In this document: positions 22,123-31,830 of the stretch, in pieces
How positions within the stretch are numbered: the first letter of the stretch is position 1
Layout of the letters: each line of letters begins with the position of its first letter
NCBI RefSeq assembly: GCF_010119235.1
Contig: NZ_JAAATZ010000001.1
Span: 1,332,501 to 1,396,500, forward strand
Direction of reading: 5' to 3'
Source of the DNA: Flavobacterium phycosphaerae
Lineage (GTDB): Bacteria; Bacteroidota; Bacteroidia; Flavobacteriales; Flavobacteriaceae
DNA length: 64,000 nucleotides
Notes under the pieces: model-generated
Database searches by the model: none
What the model was told of the DNA's origin: nothing
The model's input: only the letters and a program-made list of their open reading frames with translations
Translations under genes and position numbers: made by a program

Positions 22123-22154
22123 CAGCGTTATTTACCATTTAAAAACTAAATAAT

Positions 22155-22180
22155 GAGGGAAGCACTGCTTCCCTCTTTTT
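22155..22180 (+). terminator. Terminator-like leader hairpin upstream of rimP (possible attenuator)
   Basis: GAGGGAAGCA (22155-22164) and TGCTTCCCTC (22166-22175) form a perfect stem, effectively 8 bp with a 5-nt loop, followed by five T residues. It lies in the leader between the predicted start of transcription and the rimP ATG, 9 nt before the gene. Since the operon encodes NusA, an elongation factor that acts at such hairpins, feedback attenuation is plausible. Confidence 0.7.
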
Positions 22181-22188
22181 ATACAAGT

Positions 22189-22656
22189 ATGACATTTAAA
22201 GAGAAAGTTGCGAATTTATTAGAAGAAGGATTACTCGAAAAGCCTTCATTGTTTTTGGTAGATTTAAGCATTTCAGAGAGTTACAAAATTACCGTAACTT
22301 TGGATGGCGATAACGGTGTAAATTTGCAGGACTGTATTGATGTAAGTCGGACGCTCGAAAATAATTTAGACCGCGAAGAACAGGATTACTCTTTAGAAGT
22401 AGCTTCGGCCGGTGTTTCAACACCACTAAAACTAGTCAGACAATATAAAAAAAATATTGGCAGAACGTTGAAAGTAAAAACGGCTACCGAAACGATAGAA
22501 GCAAAGTTAGAAGCCGCTTCCGAGGATAGCATAGTGCTTAGCTGGACGGCAAGAGAACCCAAAAAAATAGGAAAAGGAAAAGAAACGGTAGCACACCAAC
22601 GCGAGATTCCTTATTCAGAAATAAAAGAAGCAATTGTTATTATAATATTTAATTAA
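22189..22656 (+). CDS. rimP: Ribosome maturation factor RimP
   Basis: The protein has 155 residues from ATG 22189. An in-frame ATG at 22153 lies at the base of the leader hairpin and would code residues unlike RimP, so it is not preferred. The N-terminal alpha/beta domain contains [20 protein letters not shown] and the conserved region [27 protein letters not shown] corresponds to the LEVSSPGLDRPL signature of RimP. The C-terminal SH3-like domain covers about 90-155. RimP assists 30S subunit assembly. The gene is 8 bp upstream of nusA, in the conserved rimP-nusA-infB order. Confidence 0.93.
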   Translation: MTFKEKVANLLEEGLLEKPSLFLVDLSISESYKITVTLDGDNGVNLQDCIDVSRTLENNLDREEQDYSLEVASAGVSTPLKLVRQYKKNIGRTLKVKTATETIEAKLEAASEDSIVLSWTAREPKKIGKGKETVAHQREIPYSEIKEAIVIIIFN

Positions 22657-22664
22657 AATTTGGC

Positions 22665-23906
22665 ATGGAAAATATTGCATTAATCGAGTCATTTTCAGAG
22701 TTTAAAGATGATAAACTTATTGATCGAGTAACGCTTATGGCGATTTTGGAGGATGTATTTAGAAACGCATTAAAAAAGAAATACGGTTCTGATGATAATT
22801 TTGACATCATTATCAATCCTGATAAAGGTGATATGGAGATTTGGAGAAGAAGAATTGTTGTTGCTGATGACGATTTAGATTTAGAAAACGAAGAAATCAC
22901 GTTGACTGATGCCCGTAAAATTGAGCCTGATTTTGAAATCGGTGAAGAGGTTTCTGAAGAAGTGAAATTGATAGATTTAGGAAGAAGAGCGATTTTGGCT
23001 TTGCGTCAAAACTTGATTTCTAAAATCCACGAACACGATAATACGAATCTTTACAAACAATTTAAAGATTTAATTGGCGAAATTTATACCGCTGAAGTGC
23101 ACCATGTTCGTCCAAGAGTTGTAATTTTGGTAGATGATGAAGGAAACGAAATCGTGTTGCCGAAAGAAAAACAAATTCCGTCTGACTTCTTCCGTAAAGG
23201 AGATAACGTTCGCGGTATCATTGAAAGCGTGGAATTAAAAGGGAATAAACCGCAAATTATCATGTCAAGAACGGCAGATAAATTTTTGGAAAAATTATTC
23301 GAACAAGAAATTCCGGAAGTTTTTGATGGTTTAATCATGATTAAAAAAGTAGTGAGAATTCCAGGCGAAAAAGCAAAAGTAGCCGTAGATTCTTATGATG
23401 ACAGAATTGATCCGGTAGGAGCTTGTGTGGGTATGAAAGGGTCGCGTATTCACGGTATCGTTCGTGAGTTAGGTAACGAAAATATCGACGTAATCAACTA
23501 CACCAGCAACTTACAGTTGTATATCACAAGAGCATTAAGCCCTGCTAAAGTATCTTCCGTTAAAATTGACGAAGAGAAAAAAAGAGCCGAAGTGTTCTTG
23601 AAATTAGAAGAAGTTTCTAAAGCCATCGGTCGTGGCGGACACAATATCAAATTGGCCGGTTTGTTAACAGGTTATGAATTAGATGTTATCAGAGAAGGCA
23701 TTACAGCTGAGGAAGATGATGTTGAATTAACAGAGTTCTCAGACGAAATCGACGGATGGGTAATTGACGAGTTTGCTAAAATCGGATTGGATACCGCCAG
23801 AAGTATACTGAACCAAGATGTAGCCGATTTAGTGAGAAGAACCGACTTAGAAGAAGAAACGATTTTAGAAGTAATTAAAATTTTGAAAGAAGAGTTTGAG
23901 GACTAA
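22665..23906 (+). CDS. nusA: Transcription termination/antitermination factor NusA
   Basis: This 413-residue protein has an N-terminal RNA-polymerase-binding domain (about 1-125), an S1 domain (about 130-200, including VVILVDDEGNEIVLPKEKQ), and two KH domains (about 205-345) with DPVGACVGMKGSRI and AIGRGGHNIKLA, the GxxG loops that contact RNA. The E. coli-type C-terminal acidic repeats are reduced to about 70 residues. NusA modulates pausing, termination and antitermination. The operon context with rimP and infB is conserved across bacteria. Confidence 0.97.
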   Translation: MENIALIESFSEFKDDKLIDRVTLMAILEDVFRNALKKKYGSDDNFDIIINPDKGDMEIWRRRIVVADDDLDLENEEITLTDARKIEPDFEIGEEVSEEVKLIDLGRRAILALRQNLISKIHEHDNTNLYKQFKDLIGEIYTAEVHHVRPRVVILVDDEGNEIVLPKEKQIPSDFFRKGDNVRGIIESVELKGNKPQIIMSRTADKFLEKLFEQEIPEVFDGLIMIKKVVRIPGEKAKVAVDSYDDRIDPVGACVGMKGSRIHGIVRELGNENIDVINYTSNLQLYITRALSPAKVSSVKIDEEKKRAEVFLKLEEVSKAIGRGGHNIKLAGLLTGYELDVIREGITAEEDDVELTEFSDEIDGWVIDEFAKIGLDTARSILNQDVADLVRRTDLEEETILEVIKILKEEFED

Positions 23907-23944
23907 TTCTTTCGCCAACAATAGATAAACATTAAAAAGATTTT

Positions 23945-26722
23945 ATGTCTGAAGGAAATATTAGAATTAATAAAGTTTTAAGGGAATTAAATATTTCTTT
24001 GGAAAGAGCTGTGGATTATCTTAAAGATAAGGGCATTGCTATTGAAGCCAGTCCCAACACAAAAATTTCCGATGATGTGTATAATATTCTTTGTGGTCAA
24101 TTTGCCGGAGACAAAGGAAACAAAGAAGCTTCTAAAGGCGTAAGTGAAGAAATCAGAAAAGAAAAAGAAGCGCTTCGATTAGAAAGAGAAAAAGAAATTG
24201 AAGACAAGCGCAAAGCAGAAGAAGAGCGCCAAAAGTTAGAGGTAGTTAAAGCCAGAGCAGTGGTTACCGGCCCTAAACAGGTAGGTAAAATCGATTTAGA
24301 GCCAAAGGTTGCTATTACTCCAACACCGGCAGAAACTCCGAAAATTGCTGTTGAAAAACCGGAACCGGTGGCTAAAAAAGCAGAAGAAGCTCCAACAGCT
24401 CCGGTGGAAGCTCCTAAAGAAAAAGTAGCTAAAGCTAAGGAAGAACCTGCAGCAGCCGAAGCTCCGATGGATGAAACCATCACCACACAATACCAAAAAT
24501 TATCAGGGGCTACGCTGACCGGTCAAGTAATTGATTTATCACAATTCAATAAACCGAAAAAGAAAAAAGAGGAGTTCAAAAAGGATGCTAACAAACCTGC
24601 GACTCCTGCCGGCGGACAAACTGCGGCACAAGCGGCACAAAATGCGGCCAATAAAAACAAAAGAAAAAGAATTCCGGGAAAACCGGGTGAAGGCGGGAAA
24701 CCGGCTATCACCAGTGGCGGAAATAATGCACAAGGTGGTGCTAATAAATTTGGCAACAAACCAGGCGGAGGATTCCAAAAAGGAGCCCGTCCTGCTATAG
24801 TTCAAAAAGTTGAGCCTACCGAAGAAGAAGTTAAAAACCAAATCAAAGAAACTTTAGAGCGTTTACAAGGAAAAGGAAACAAATCTAAAGCGGCCAAATA
24901 CAGAAGAGACAAGCGTGATTCGCACCGTCAAAGAACGGAAGACGAAATGCAAGCGCTGGAAGAAGGAAGTAAAACCATCAAAGTAACCGAGTTTGTTACG
25001 GTTGGTGAAATTGCCACCATGATGGATGTGCCGATTACTAAAGTGATTGGAACCTGTATGTCATTAGGCATCATGGTAACCATGAACCAACGTTTGGATG
25101 CGGAAACACTTTCTATCGTTGCGGATGAGTTTGGTTATGAAGTAGAATTTATCACTACTGATATAGAAGAAAACTTGGAAGTGGTGGAAGACAGACCGGA
25201 AGATTTGGTTACTCGTGCGCCAATCGTAACGGTAATGGGTCACGTAGATCACGGTAAAACCTCGTTATTGGATTATATCCGTAAGGAAAATGTAATCGCC
25301 GGAGAATCAGGAGGAATCACGCAGCACATTGGTGCTTATGCGGTTACTTTAGAAGGCGGTCAAAGAATCACATTCTTAGATACCCCGGGTCACGAAGCGT
25401 TTACTGCTATGCGTGCTCGTGGAGCTCAAGTTACAGATATCGCCATTATTGTGGTAGCGGCGGATGATGATATCATGCCACAAACCAAAGAGGCTATCAG
25501 TCACGCTCAAGCGGCTGGTGTTCCGATGATTTTTGCCATCAACAAAATTGATAAACAAGGAGCTAATCCTGAAAAAATCAAAGAAAAATTAGCCGCCATG
25601 AATTTATTGGTAGAAGACTGGGGTGGAAAATACCAATCCCACGACATCTCTGCTAAAAAAGGAACCGGTGTTAAAGAATTATTAGAAAAAGTATTGCTGG
25701 AAGCCGAAATCCTCGACTTAAAAGCCAACCCAAATAAACCGGCAGTAGGAACTGTGGTTGAAGCCCAATTAGATAAAGGAAGAGGATATGTATCAACGAT
25801 ATTGGTACAATCAGGAACTTTAAAAGTGGGGGATTATGTATTGGCCGGAAAAAATCACGGTAAGGTAAAAGCCATGCACGATGAAAGAGGTCACAATGTG
25901 AAAGAAGCCGGGCCATCAACACCTATATCTATTTTAGGATTAGACGGAGCGTCAACTGCGGGCGATAAATTCAATGTGTTTGAGGACGAAAGAGAGGCCA
26001 AACAAATTGCCGCTAAACGTACTCAGTTAATGCGTGAACAATCGGTAAGAACACAACGTCATATTACTTTGGCGGAGATTGGTCGTCGTATTGCTTTAGG
26101 TCAGTTTAAAGAATTAAATATTATCCTTAAAGGAGATGTGGATGGTTCTGTTGAAGCACTTTCCAGTGAGTTCTCTAAATTGTCTACTGAAGAAATTCAA
26201 ATCAATATCATTCATAAAGGGGTTGGAGCGATTACCGAAACCGATGTAATGTTGGCTTCTGCTTCAGATGCTATTATCATTGGATTCAACGTGCGTCCTG
26301 CCGGTAATGCCCGTCAATTGGCCATGAAAGAAGAAATTGACATCAGAAGTTACTCTATCATCTATGATGCTATCAACGACTTGAAAGATGCGATGGAAGG
26401 TATGTTGTCACCGGAAATGAAAGAAGAAATCACCGGTACAGCCGAAATCAGAGAGATATTCAAAGTGTCTAAAGTAGGTTCTATCGCAGGATGTATGGTT
26501 ACGGACGGTAAAATCTTCAGAAACTCTAAAATCCGCTTAATTCGTGAAGGGGTTGTAATATACACTGGTGAATTGGCTACCTTAAAACGTTTCAAAGACG
26601 ATGTGAAAGAAGTGTCAAAAGGATACGATTGCGGTATGCAAATCAAGAATTACAATGACATTGAACAATTAGATATCATCGAAGCTTTCCAGGAAGTAGA
26701 AGTGAAGAAAAAATTGAAATAA
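23945..26722 (+). CDS. infB: Translation initiation factor IF-2
   Basis: This 925-residue protein has an N-terminal IF2-N domain ([20 protein letters not shown]), a long low-complexity linker rich in Lys, Glu, Ala and Pro (about 60-330), a second IF2-N-like segment (about 340-400), and a GTPase domain with G1 [13 protein letters not shown]3 DTPGHEAF and G4 NKID. Domains for fMet-tRNA binding follow to the C-terminus ([19 protein letters not shown] is characteristic). It delivers initiator tRNA to the 30S subunit. The gene is last in the rimP-nusA-infB operon and is followed by a strong terminator. Confidence 0.98.
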   Translation: MSEGNIRINKVLRELNISLERAVDYLKDKGIAIEASPNTKISDDVYNILCGQFAGDKGNKEASKGVSEEIRKEKEALRLEREKEIEDKRKAEEERQKLEVVKARAVVTGPKQVGKIDLEPKVAITPTPAETPKIAVEKPEPVAKKAEEAPTAPVEAPKEKVAKAKEEPAAAEAPMDETITTQYQKLSGATLTGQVIDLSQFNKPKKKKEEFKKDANKPATPAGGQTAAQAAQNAANKNKRKRIPGKPGEGGKPAITSGGNNAQGGANKFGNKPGGGFQKGARPAIVQKVEPTEEEVKNQIKETLERLQGKGNKSKAAKYRRDKRDSHRQRTEDEMQALEEGSKTIKVTEFVTVGEIATMMDVPITKVIGTCMSLGIMVTMNQRLDAETLSIVADEFGYEVEFITTDIEENLEVVEDRPEDLVTRAPIVTVMGHVDHGKTSLLDYIRKENVIAGESGGITQHIGAYAVTLEGGQRITFLDTPGHEAFTAMRARGAQVTDIAIIVVAADDDIMPQTKEAISHAQAAGVPMIFAINKIDKQGANPEKIKEKLAAMNLLVEDWGGKYQSHDISAKKGTGVKELLEKVLLEAEILDLKANPNKPAVGTVVEAQLDKGRGYVSTILVQSGTLKVGDYVLAGKNHGKVKAMHDERGHNVKEAGPSTPISILGLDGASTAGDKFNVFEDEREAKQIAAKRTQLMREQSVRTQRHITLAEIGRRIALGQFKELNIILKGDVDGSVEALSSEFSKLSTEEIQINIIHKGVGAITETDVMLASASDAIIIGFNVRPAGNARQLAMKEEIDIRSYSIIYDAINDLKDAMEGMLSPEMKEEITGTAEIREIFKVSKVGSIAGCMVTDGKIFRNSKIRLIREGVVIYTGELATLKRFKDDVKEVSKGYDCGMQIKNYNDIEQLDIIEAFQEVEVKKKLK

Positions 26723-26730
26723 TACCAAAC

Positions 26731-26766
26731 AAAAAGTCCCGAATCATTCGGGACTTTTTTTATTTA
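26731..26766. terminator. Bidirectional terminator between infB and the SPOR gene
   Basis: AAAAGTCCCGAA (to 26743) pairs with TTCGGGACTTTT (from 26747) over a 3-nt loop, with an A-run on one side and a T-run on the other. It can end both the infB and the converging SPOR transcripts. Confidence 0.92.
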
Positions 26767-27149
26767 TTAGGCTTTATCAAAAAGGCATTCGGATATTTTT
26801 TCTTCAAATCGTTTAGGTTTTTTTCGGCCTCTATTCGGGTTTTGAAATTGCCTACCCAAACCTTATACAATGGTGTGCTGAAAACTACCGTGGCATCCAT
26901 GTCCTTATTTTCCTTTTTGAAATCCAACAGTGTTTTTTTGGAGTTTTCACTATCGCCGTTGAATATCTGAATTTTATAACGGTCATTAATAGTAATCGAA
27001 CTGTTTATTTTTCTTTTTTCATTTAATAGTTGTTCGAATTTTGGGTCTTGGCTAACCGTTACTTTGGCGTCTTGCGCTGCCATTTTTTGCGATAAAAACA
27101 ACAGTAAAAATAGGGCAGTGACAGGTTTGATTTGGGATAAATATTTCAT
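26760..27149 (-). CDS. SPOR-domain exported protein
   Basis: The protein has 129 residues from ATG 27149. An upstream in-frame TTG at 27170 overlaps the predicted -7 element (TACATTTG on the minus strand) and would be untranscribed or nearly so. A signal peptide (KYLSQIKPVTALFLLLFLSQKMAA) is followed by the mature protein. The C-terminal about 70 residues form a SPOR domain: YKIQIFNGDSENSKKTL, then LYKVWVGNFKTRIEAEKNL and LKKKYPNAFLIKP. SPOR domains bind denuded peptidoglycan glycan strands, often at division sites. It is monocistronic. Its precise role is unknown. Confidence 0.88.
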   Translation of the reverse strand: MKYLSQIKPVTALFLLLFLSQKMAAQDAKVTVSQDPKFEQLLNEKRKINSSITINDRYKIQIFNGDSENSKKTLLDFKKENKDMDATVVFSTPLYKVWVGNFKTRIEAEKNLNDLKKKYPNAFLIKPNK

Positions 27150-27251
27150 AAGAGTTTGATTTTTATACAAATGTAAAACTTAATAATTTAAACAAAAGCC
27201 TAAACGCTATTTAGAATTAATATAAATTGGTATTTAAGATATATTTAAGGT

Positions 27252-27281
27252 TTTGAGAATAGTTCATAAGTCGTATTTTTG
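27252..27281 (+). promoter_or_regulatory. Promoter of the act-cox operon
   Basis: TTTG at 27252-27255, an 18-nt spacer, and TATTTTTG (27274-27281) match the Bacteroidota consensus. It gives a leader of about 80 nt before actA. Confidence 0.65.
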
Positions 27282-27368
27282 TCCAAGTTTTTAATAAAGA
27301 GCGGATTTTTAACTGAATTTTAACTCAGAAAAAATCGTGCCAACATTAGTCGATAATCATTATATTAT

Positions 27369-28714
27369 ATGAAAAAGGTGGGTAACCATAATTCGATTTC
27401 AAGGAAAATATTCTTCGGTTTAGCGCTTTCGCTAACATTCTCCTTAACTTCATTATCTCAAAATGCTACTCCAGCTGCTCCGGCAGCCACTCCTGCAACG
27501 GCAACTGCTGCTCCGGCCGCACCTGCTGCAACTGGCGGAGGTGATGCAGTAGCAGGGAAAGCTTTGTTTAATGCTAACTGTGCGGCGTGTCATGCCTTAG
27601 ATAAGAAAATGACAGGGCCGGCATTGAGAGGCGTAACTGGGCGCCATGCCAAAGACTGGTTCTACGGTTGGATTGCCAACAGTTCTGCGATGATCAAAGC
27701 GGGTGATCCTGATGCGGTTAAATTGTTTAATGAAAACAATAAGGCTGTAATGACAGGGTTTCCTCAATTGTCAAAACAAGATGTGGATAATATCTTGGCT
27801 TATACCGATGAGCCAAAACCGGAACCTGCAAAACCTACTGGAACAGCAGGTGTACCCGGAACTGGTGCTGAACAAGGAGGGATTTCTAACGATGTAATTC
27901 TTGGAGCCTTATCTTTAGTGATGCTAATGTTGGTTATCATGTTGTTCTTTGTGAACAATGTGTTGGCTAAAGTGGCTAAAGCTAATGGGATTGAAGTAGC
28001 TGATAAAGAAGCAACATTGCCTATTTGGAAAGCGTTCGCCAGAAATCAATTTTTGGTACTTGTAACTTCAATTTTCTTGTTGTTGGCAAGTGGTTATTTT
28101 GTTTACGGATGGATGATGCAAGTAGGAGTGGATCAGGATTATGAACCAATTCAACCAATTCACTATTCACACCGTATCCACGCCGGAAGCAATGGTATTG
28201 ATTGTAAATATTGTCACTCTGCCGCCCGAGTTAGTAAAAATGCCGGTATTCCTTCTTTGAATGTGTGTATGAACTGTCACAAAAACATTTCTGAAGTTTC
28301 TGATACGACAGCGACTCCTGAGCATTCAAAAGCTTTCTACGACGGAGAAATCAAAAAATTATACGATGCTGTAGGTTGGGATGGTGCTAAGTACACCGGA
28401 AAAACTAAGCCGGTAAAATGGGTTCGTATTCATAACTTACCTGACTTTGCTTATTTCAATCACTCACAACACGTAACTGTAGCGGGTATTGAGTGTCAGA
28501 AATGTCACGGTCCGGTTCAAACCTATGAAATTCAAAAGCAATTCGCTCCTTTAACTATGGGATGGTGTATTAAATGTCACCGTGAAACCGATGTTAAAAT
28601 GGAAGGCAATGCTTACTATGACAAAATTCACGCTGAACTTTCTAAAAATATGGTGTAGACAAATTGACTGCAGCACAAATGGGAGGTTTAGAATGTGGTA
28701 AGTGTCACTACTAA
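27369..28714 (+). CDS. actA: Alternative complex III multihaem cytochrome c subunit ActA, apparent frameshift near 28644
   Basis: The open frame ends at 28658 after 429 codons. A signal/anchor and an Ala/Pro-rich linker precede a monohaem cytochrome domain (CAACH at 71-75). Two membrane helices (173-196, 228-248) and the ActA multihaem domain follow, with CKYCH (279), CMNCH (300), CQKCH (376) and CIKCH (400). Just past the stop, the next frame encodes KYGVDKLTAAQMGGL then ECGKCHY and a stop at 28712-28714. Adding one A to the five-A run at 28644-28648 joins the two and restores the fifth ActA haem site. The coordinates here give the restored gene. ActA passes electrons within the quinol oxidase complex. 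Confidence 0.9.
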
Positions 28715-28746
28715 TAAAATTATTAAGAAGCTAATATTTATATACG

Positions 28747-31700
28747 ATGTCATCGAACAAAAAATACTGGAAAAGTGTTGAGGAGCTAAACGAAAATAGT
28801 TCTATTGTTGAGACGCTTAGAAATAATGAATTCGTGGAAGAAATTCCGACCGGAGACTTCCTGTCAGATAAAGAATCATTATCTTCTTCATCAACTACTC
28901 GTCGTGATTTCTTGAAATACGTAGGATTCAGTACAGCGGCTGCAACTTTGGCTGCTTGTGAAGGTCCGGTACACAAATCAATTCCTTACGTTTTACAACC
29001 GGAACAAATCATTCCTGGTGTTGCTGATTATTATGCAACAACTATGTTTGACGGTTTTGATTTTGCCAACTTATTGGTAAAAACACGTGAAGGTCGTCCA
29101 ATTAAAATTGAAAACAATACTATAGCCGGGGCTAAGTTTGCTGCCAATGCCAGAGTTCACGCTTCGGTATTGTCATTATACGACAGCATGCGTCTTAAAG
29201 TAACTAAGGTTGCTCAAAAAGACGCTAATTGGCAAGAAGCTGACTTAAAAATCAAAGCCAGTATAGCAGATGCTAAAGCTAAAGGCGGGCAAGTAGTTTT
29301 ACTTACCGGAACGTTAGCCAGCCCGTCAACTGAAAAATTGATTGCTGAGTTTATCGCCAAAAACCCAACCGCTAAGCATGTTGTTTATGATTCAGTTTCT
29401 GAGTCAGCAGCGTTAGATGCTTTCGAAGCTGTGTATGGTGAAAGAGCTTTAGTAGATTATGATTTCTCAAAAGCAAATACAATCGTTTCTATTGGAGCTG
29501 ATTTCTTAGGCGATTGGCAGGGTGGCGGATTTGACTCGGGTTATGCTCAAGGAAGAATTCCACAAGCCGGTAAAATGTCAAAACACTATCAGTTTGAAGC
29601 TAACATGACTTTGTCGGGTGCTGCTGCTGATAAACGTGTGCCAATGACTGTAGCTGATCAGAAAAAAGCACTAGCTGGTATTTATAACGTAATTGTTAAT
29701 GGTGCTGGAGATGCTGGTAATGCTGATGCTACAAAAGCGGCTAAACAATTAGCGGCTGCAGGAAGCAAAGGAGTTTTGGTTTCAGGTATTCAGGATAAAA
29801 ATGCACAATTGTTGGTTTTGGCTATCAACCAGAAATTAGCAAGTGAGGCATTTTCAACTATCGGAACCCGTCAAATTAGAAAAGGTTCTGATGCAAAAGT
29901 GGCTCAATTGGTTGCTGATATGAATGCTGGAAGTGTTCATACGTTAATCATGAGTGGCGTTAACCCAGTTTACACTTTGGCCGACAGCGCTAAATTTGTG
30001 AACGGATTGAAAAAAGTAAAATTATCGGTAGCGTTTTCTTTGAGAGAAGATGAAACGGCTTCGATTGCCAATATAGCTGTTCCGGCTCCTCACTACTTAG
30101 AGTCATGGAACGACTTAATGTTGACTAAAGGAACTTATTCTTTGGTTCAACCAACCATCCGTCCGTTATTCAGTTCAAAACAATTCCAAGAAGCATTGAT
30201 GTCATGGAATGGTAATGGAGGGTCTTTTTATGATTATTTAAAAGCTAATTCAGCTAACTATACTAATGGGGCTACTTGGAACAAAACAGTTCATGATGGT
30301 ATCGCTCTTGGTGTGGCTGCTGCCTCAATTTCAGGTTCTGCTGATTTCGCTGCTGCGGCTAATGCTTTAGCTGCTTCAAAACCAGCTAACGGATATGAAT
30401 TAGTATTGTATACCAAAACCGGTTTAGGAGATGGTCAACAAGCTAACAACCCATGGTTACAAGAATTCCCGGATCCAATCACCAGAGTATCTTGGGATAA
30501 TTATGTTACCGTTTCTCCGGCGGATGCTAAGAAATTAGGATTAGAAAATAAAATCGTAGCTAACGGTGGTCTTAACGGAAGTAATGCTGCCCTTACGGTT
30601 AACGGAGTTAAAAAGGAGGTTCCTGTTATTGTTCAACCTGGACAAGCTATCGGAACTTTAGGTTTAGCTTTAGGATACGGTAAAAAAGCCGCTTTAAAAG
30701 AAGAAATGCAAGTAGGTGTTAACGCTTACGCTTTTTATAACAACTTTAATAATGTTCAATCCGCTTCTATTGCTAAAGCTGGTGGGGAACATGAGTTCGC
30801 TTGTGTACAGTCACAAAAAACCTTAATGGGTAGAGGTGATATTATTAAAGAAACTACTTTAACCATTTTCAATACTAAAGATAGCAAAGAGTGGAATGAA
30901 GTGCCAATGGTATCTTTAGATCACAAAGAAGTAGAAGCTACTAAAGTTGATTTATGGGAATCATTTGATCGTTCAGTCGGACATCATTTTAACTTGTCAA
31001 TCGATTTAAATGCTTGTACCGGATGTGGCGCTTGTGTTATCGCTTGTCATGCTGAAAATAACGTTCCTGTTGTTGGAAAATCAGAAGTAAGAAGAAGTCG
31101 TGATATGCACTGGTTGCGTATCGACCGTTACTATTCTTCACAAGATACTTTTGCGGAAGACAATGAGAAAAAAGAAAGCTTCAACGGCTTGTTCGGTGAA
31201 AAAGGCTCATTAGGTGGATTTGGTCAAATGGAAAATCCGGCTGACAATCCTCAAGTGGCATTCCAACCGGTAATGTGTCAACATTGTAACCACGCTCCTT
31301 GTGAAACGGTTTGTCCTGTGGCAGCAACATCACACGGTCGTCAAGGTCAAAACCAAATGGCTTATAACCGTTGTGTAGGTACTCGTTACTGTGCCAACAA
31401 CTGTCCTTATAAAGTACGTCGTTTCAACTGGTTCTTGTACAACAACAATGACGAGTTTGATTTCCACATGAATGATGATTTAGGTCGTATGGTGGTTAAC
31501 CCGGATGTAAACGTTCGTTCTCGTGGGGTTATGGAAAAATGTTCTATGTGTATCCAAAAAACGCAGTTGACTATCTTAACCGCTAAACGCGAAGGAAGAG
31601 AAGTTAATGTGGATGAATTCCAAACCGCTTGTTCTGCAGCTTGTACAACAGGAGCTATGGTTTTCGGAGATGTTAATAACAAAGAAAGCAAAGTGGCTAA

Positions 31701-31791
31701 GCTAGCAGAAGATAAAAGAATGTATCATTTGTTAGAGCATGTGGGTACCAAACCAAATGTATTCTACCACGTTAAAGTTAGAAATACCTAG
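28747..31791 (+). CDS. actB: Alternative complex III molybdopterin-like/iron-sulfur subunit ActB
   Basis: This 1014-residue protein starts with a Tat-type signal (TRRDFLKYVGFSTAAATLAAC) about 55 residues in, followed by a molybdopterin-oxidoreductase-like domain (about 90-740) that in ActB proteins lacks the cofactor. The C-terminal part (about 750-1010) is a ferredoxin-type subunit with four cysteine clusters: CTGCGACVIAC, CQHCNHAPCETVC, CVGTRYCANNC, and CSMCIQKTQ with CSAAC. It is a periplasm-facing electron-transfer subunit of the menaquinol:acceptor oxidoreductase. It is 32 bp downstream of the restored actA stop and in the standard act gene order. Confidence 0.95.
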   Translation: MSSNKKYWKSVEELNENSSIVETLRNNEFVEEIPTGDFLSDKESLSSSSTTRRDFLKYVGFSTAAATLAACEGPVHKSIPYVLQPEQIIPGVADYYATTMFDGFDFANLLVKTREGRPIKIENNTIAGAKFAANARVHASVLSLYDSMRLKVTKVAQKDANWQEADLKIKASIADAKAKGGQVVLLTGTLASPSTEKLIAEFIAKNPTAKHVVYDSVSESAALDAFEAVYGERALVDYDFSKANTIVSIGADFLGDWQGGGFDSGYAQGRIPQAGKMSKHYQFEANMTLSGAAADKRVPMTVADQKKALAGIYNVIVNGAGDAGNADATKAAKQLAAAGSKGVLVSGIQDKNAQLLVLAINQKLASEAFSTIGTRQIRKGSDAKVAQLVADMNAGSVHTLIMSGVNPVYTLADSAKFVNGLKKVKLSVAFSLREDETASIANIAVPAPHYLESWNDLMLTKGTYSLVQPTIRPLFSSKQFQEALMSWNGNGGSFYDYLKANSANYTNGATWNKTVHDGIALGVAAASISGSADFAAAANALAASKPANGYELVLYTKTGLGDGQQANNPWLQEFPDPITRVSWDNYVTVSPADAKKLGLENKIVANGGLNGSNAALTVNGVKKEVPVIVQPGQAIGTLGLALGYGKKAALKEEMQVGVNAYAFYNNFNNVQSASIAKAGGEHEFACVQSQKTLMGRGDIIKETTLTIFNTKDSKEWNEVPMVSLDHKEVEATKVDLWESFDRSVGHHFNLSIDLNACTGCGACVIACHAENNVPVVGKSEVRRSRDMHWLRIDRYYSSQDTFAEDNEKKESFNGLFGEKGSLGGFGQMENPADNPQVAFQPVMCQHCNHAPCETVCPVAATSHGRQGQNQMAYNRCVGTRYCANNCPYKVRRFNWFLYNNNDEFDFHMNDDLGRMVVNPDVNVRSRGVMEKCSMCIQKTQLTILTAKREGREVNVDEFQTACSAACTTGAMVFGDVNNKESKVAKLAEDKRMYHLLEHVGTKPNVFYHVKVRNT

Positions 31792-31830
31792 TATCAAAAA
31801 ATAATTAATTAAGAAACAATATAAAGGATT

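Noticed and set aside
24097..24841. Long frames antisense to or out of frame with the infB linker
   Set aside because: They mirror the low-complexity Lys/Glu/Ala linker of IF-2 and have no start context or family likeness.
28641..28655. Programmed -1 frameshift in actA
   Set aside because: The A-run does not give a classical X XXY YYZ slippery site in the zero frame and no clear stimulatory hairpin follows; an indel is simpler.
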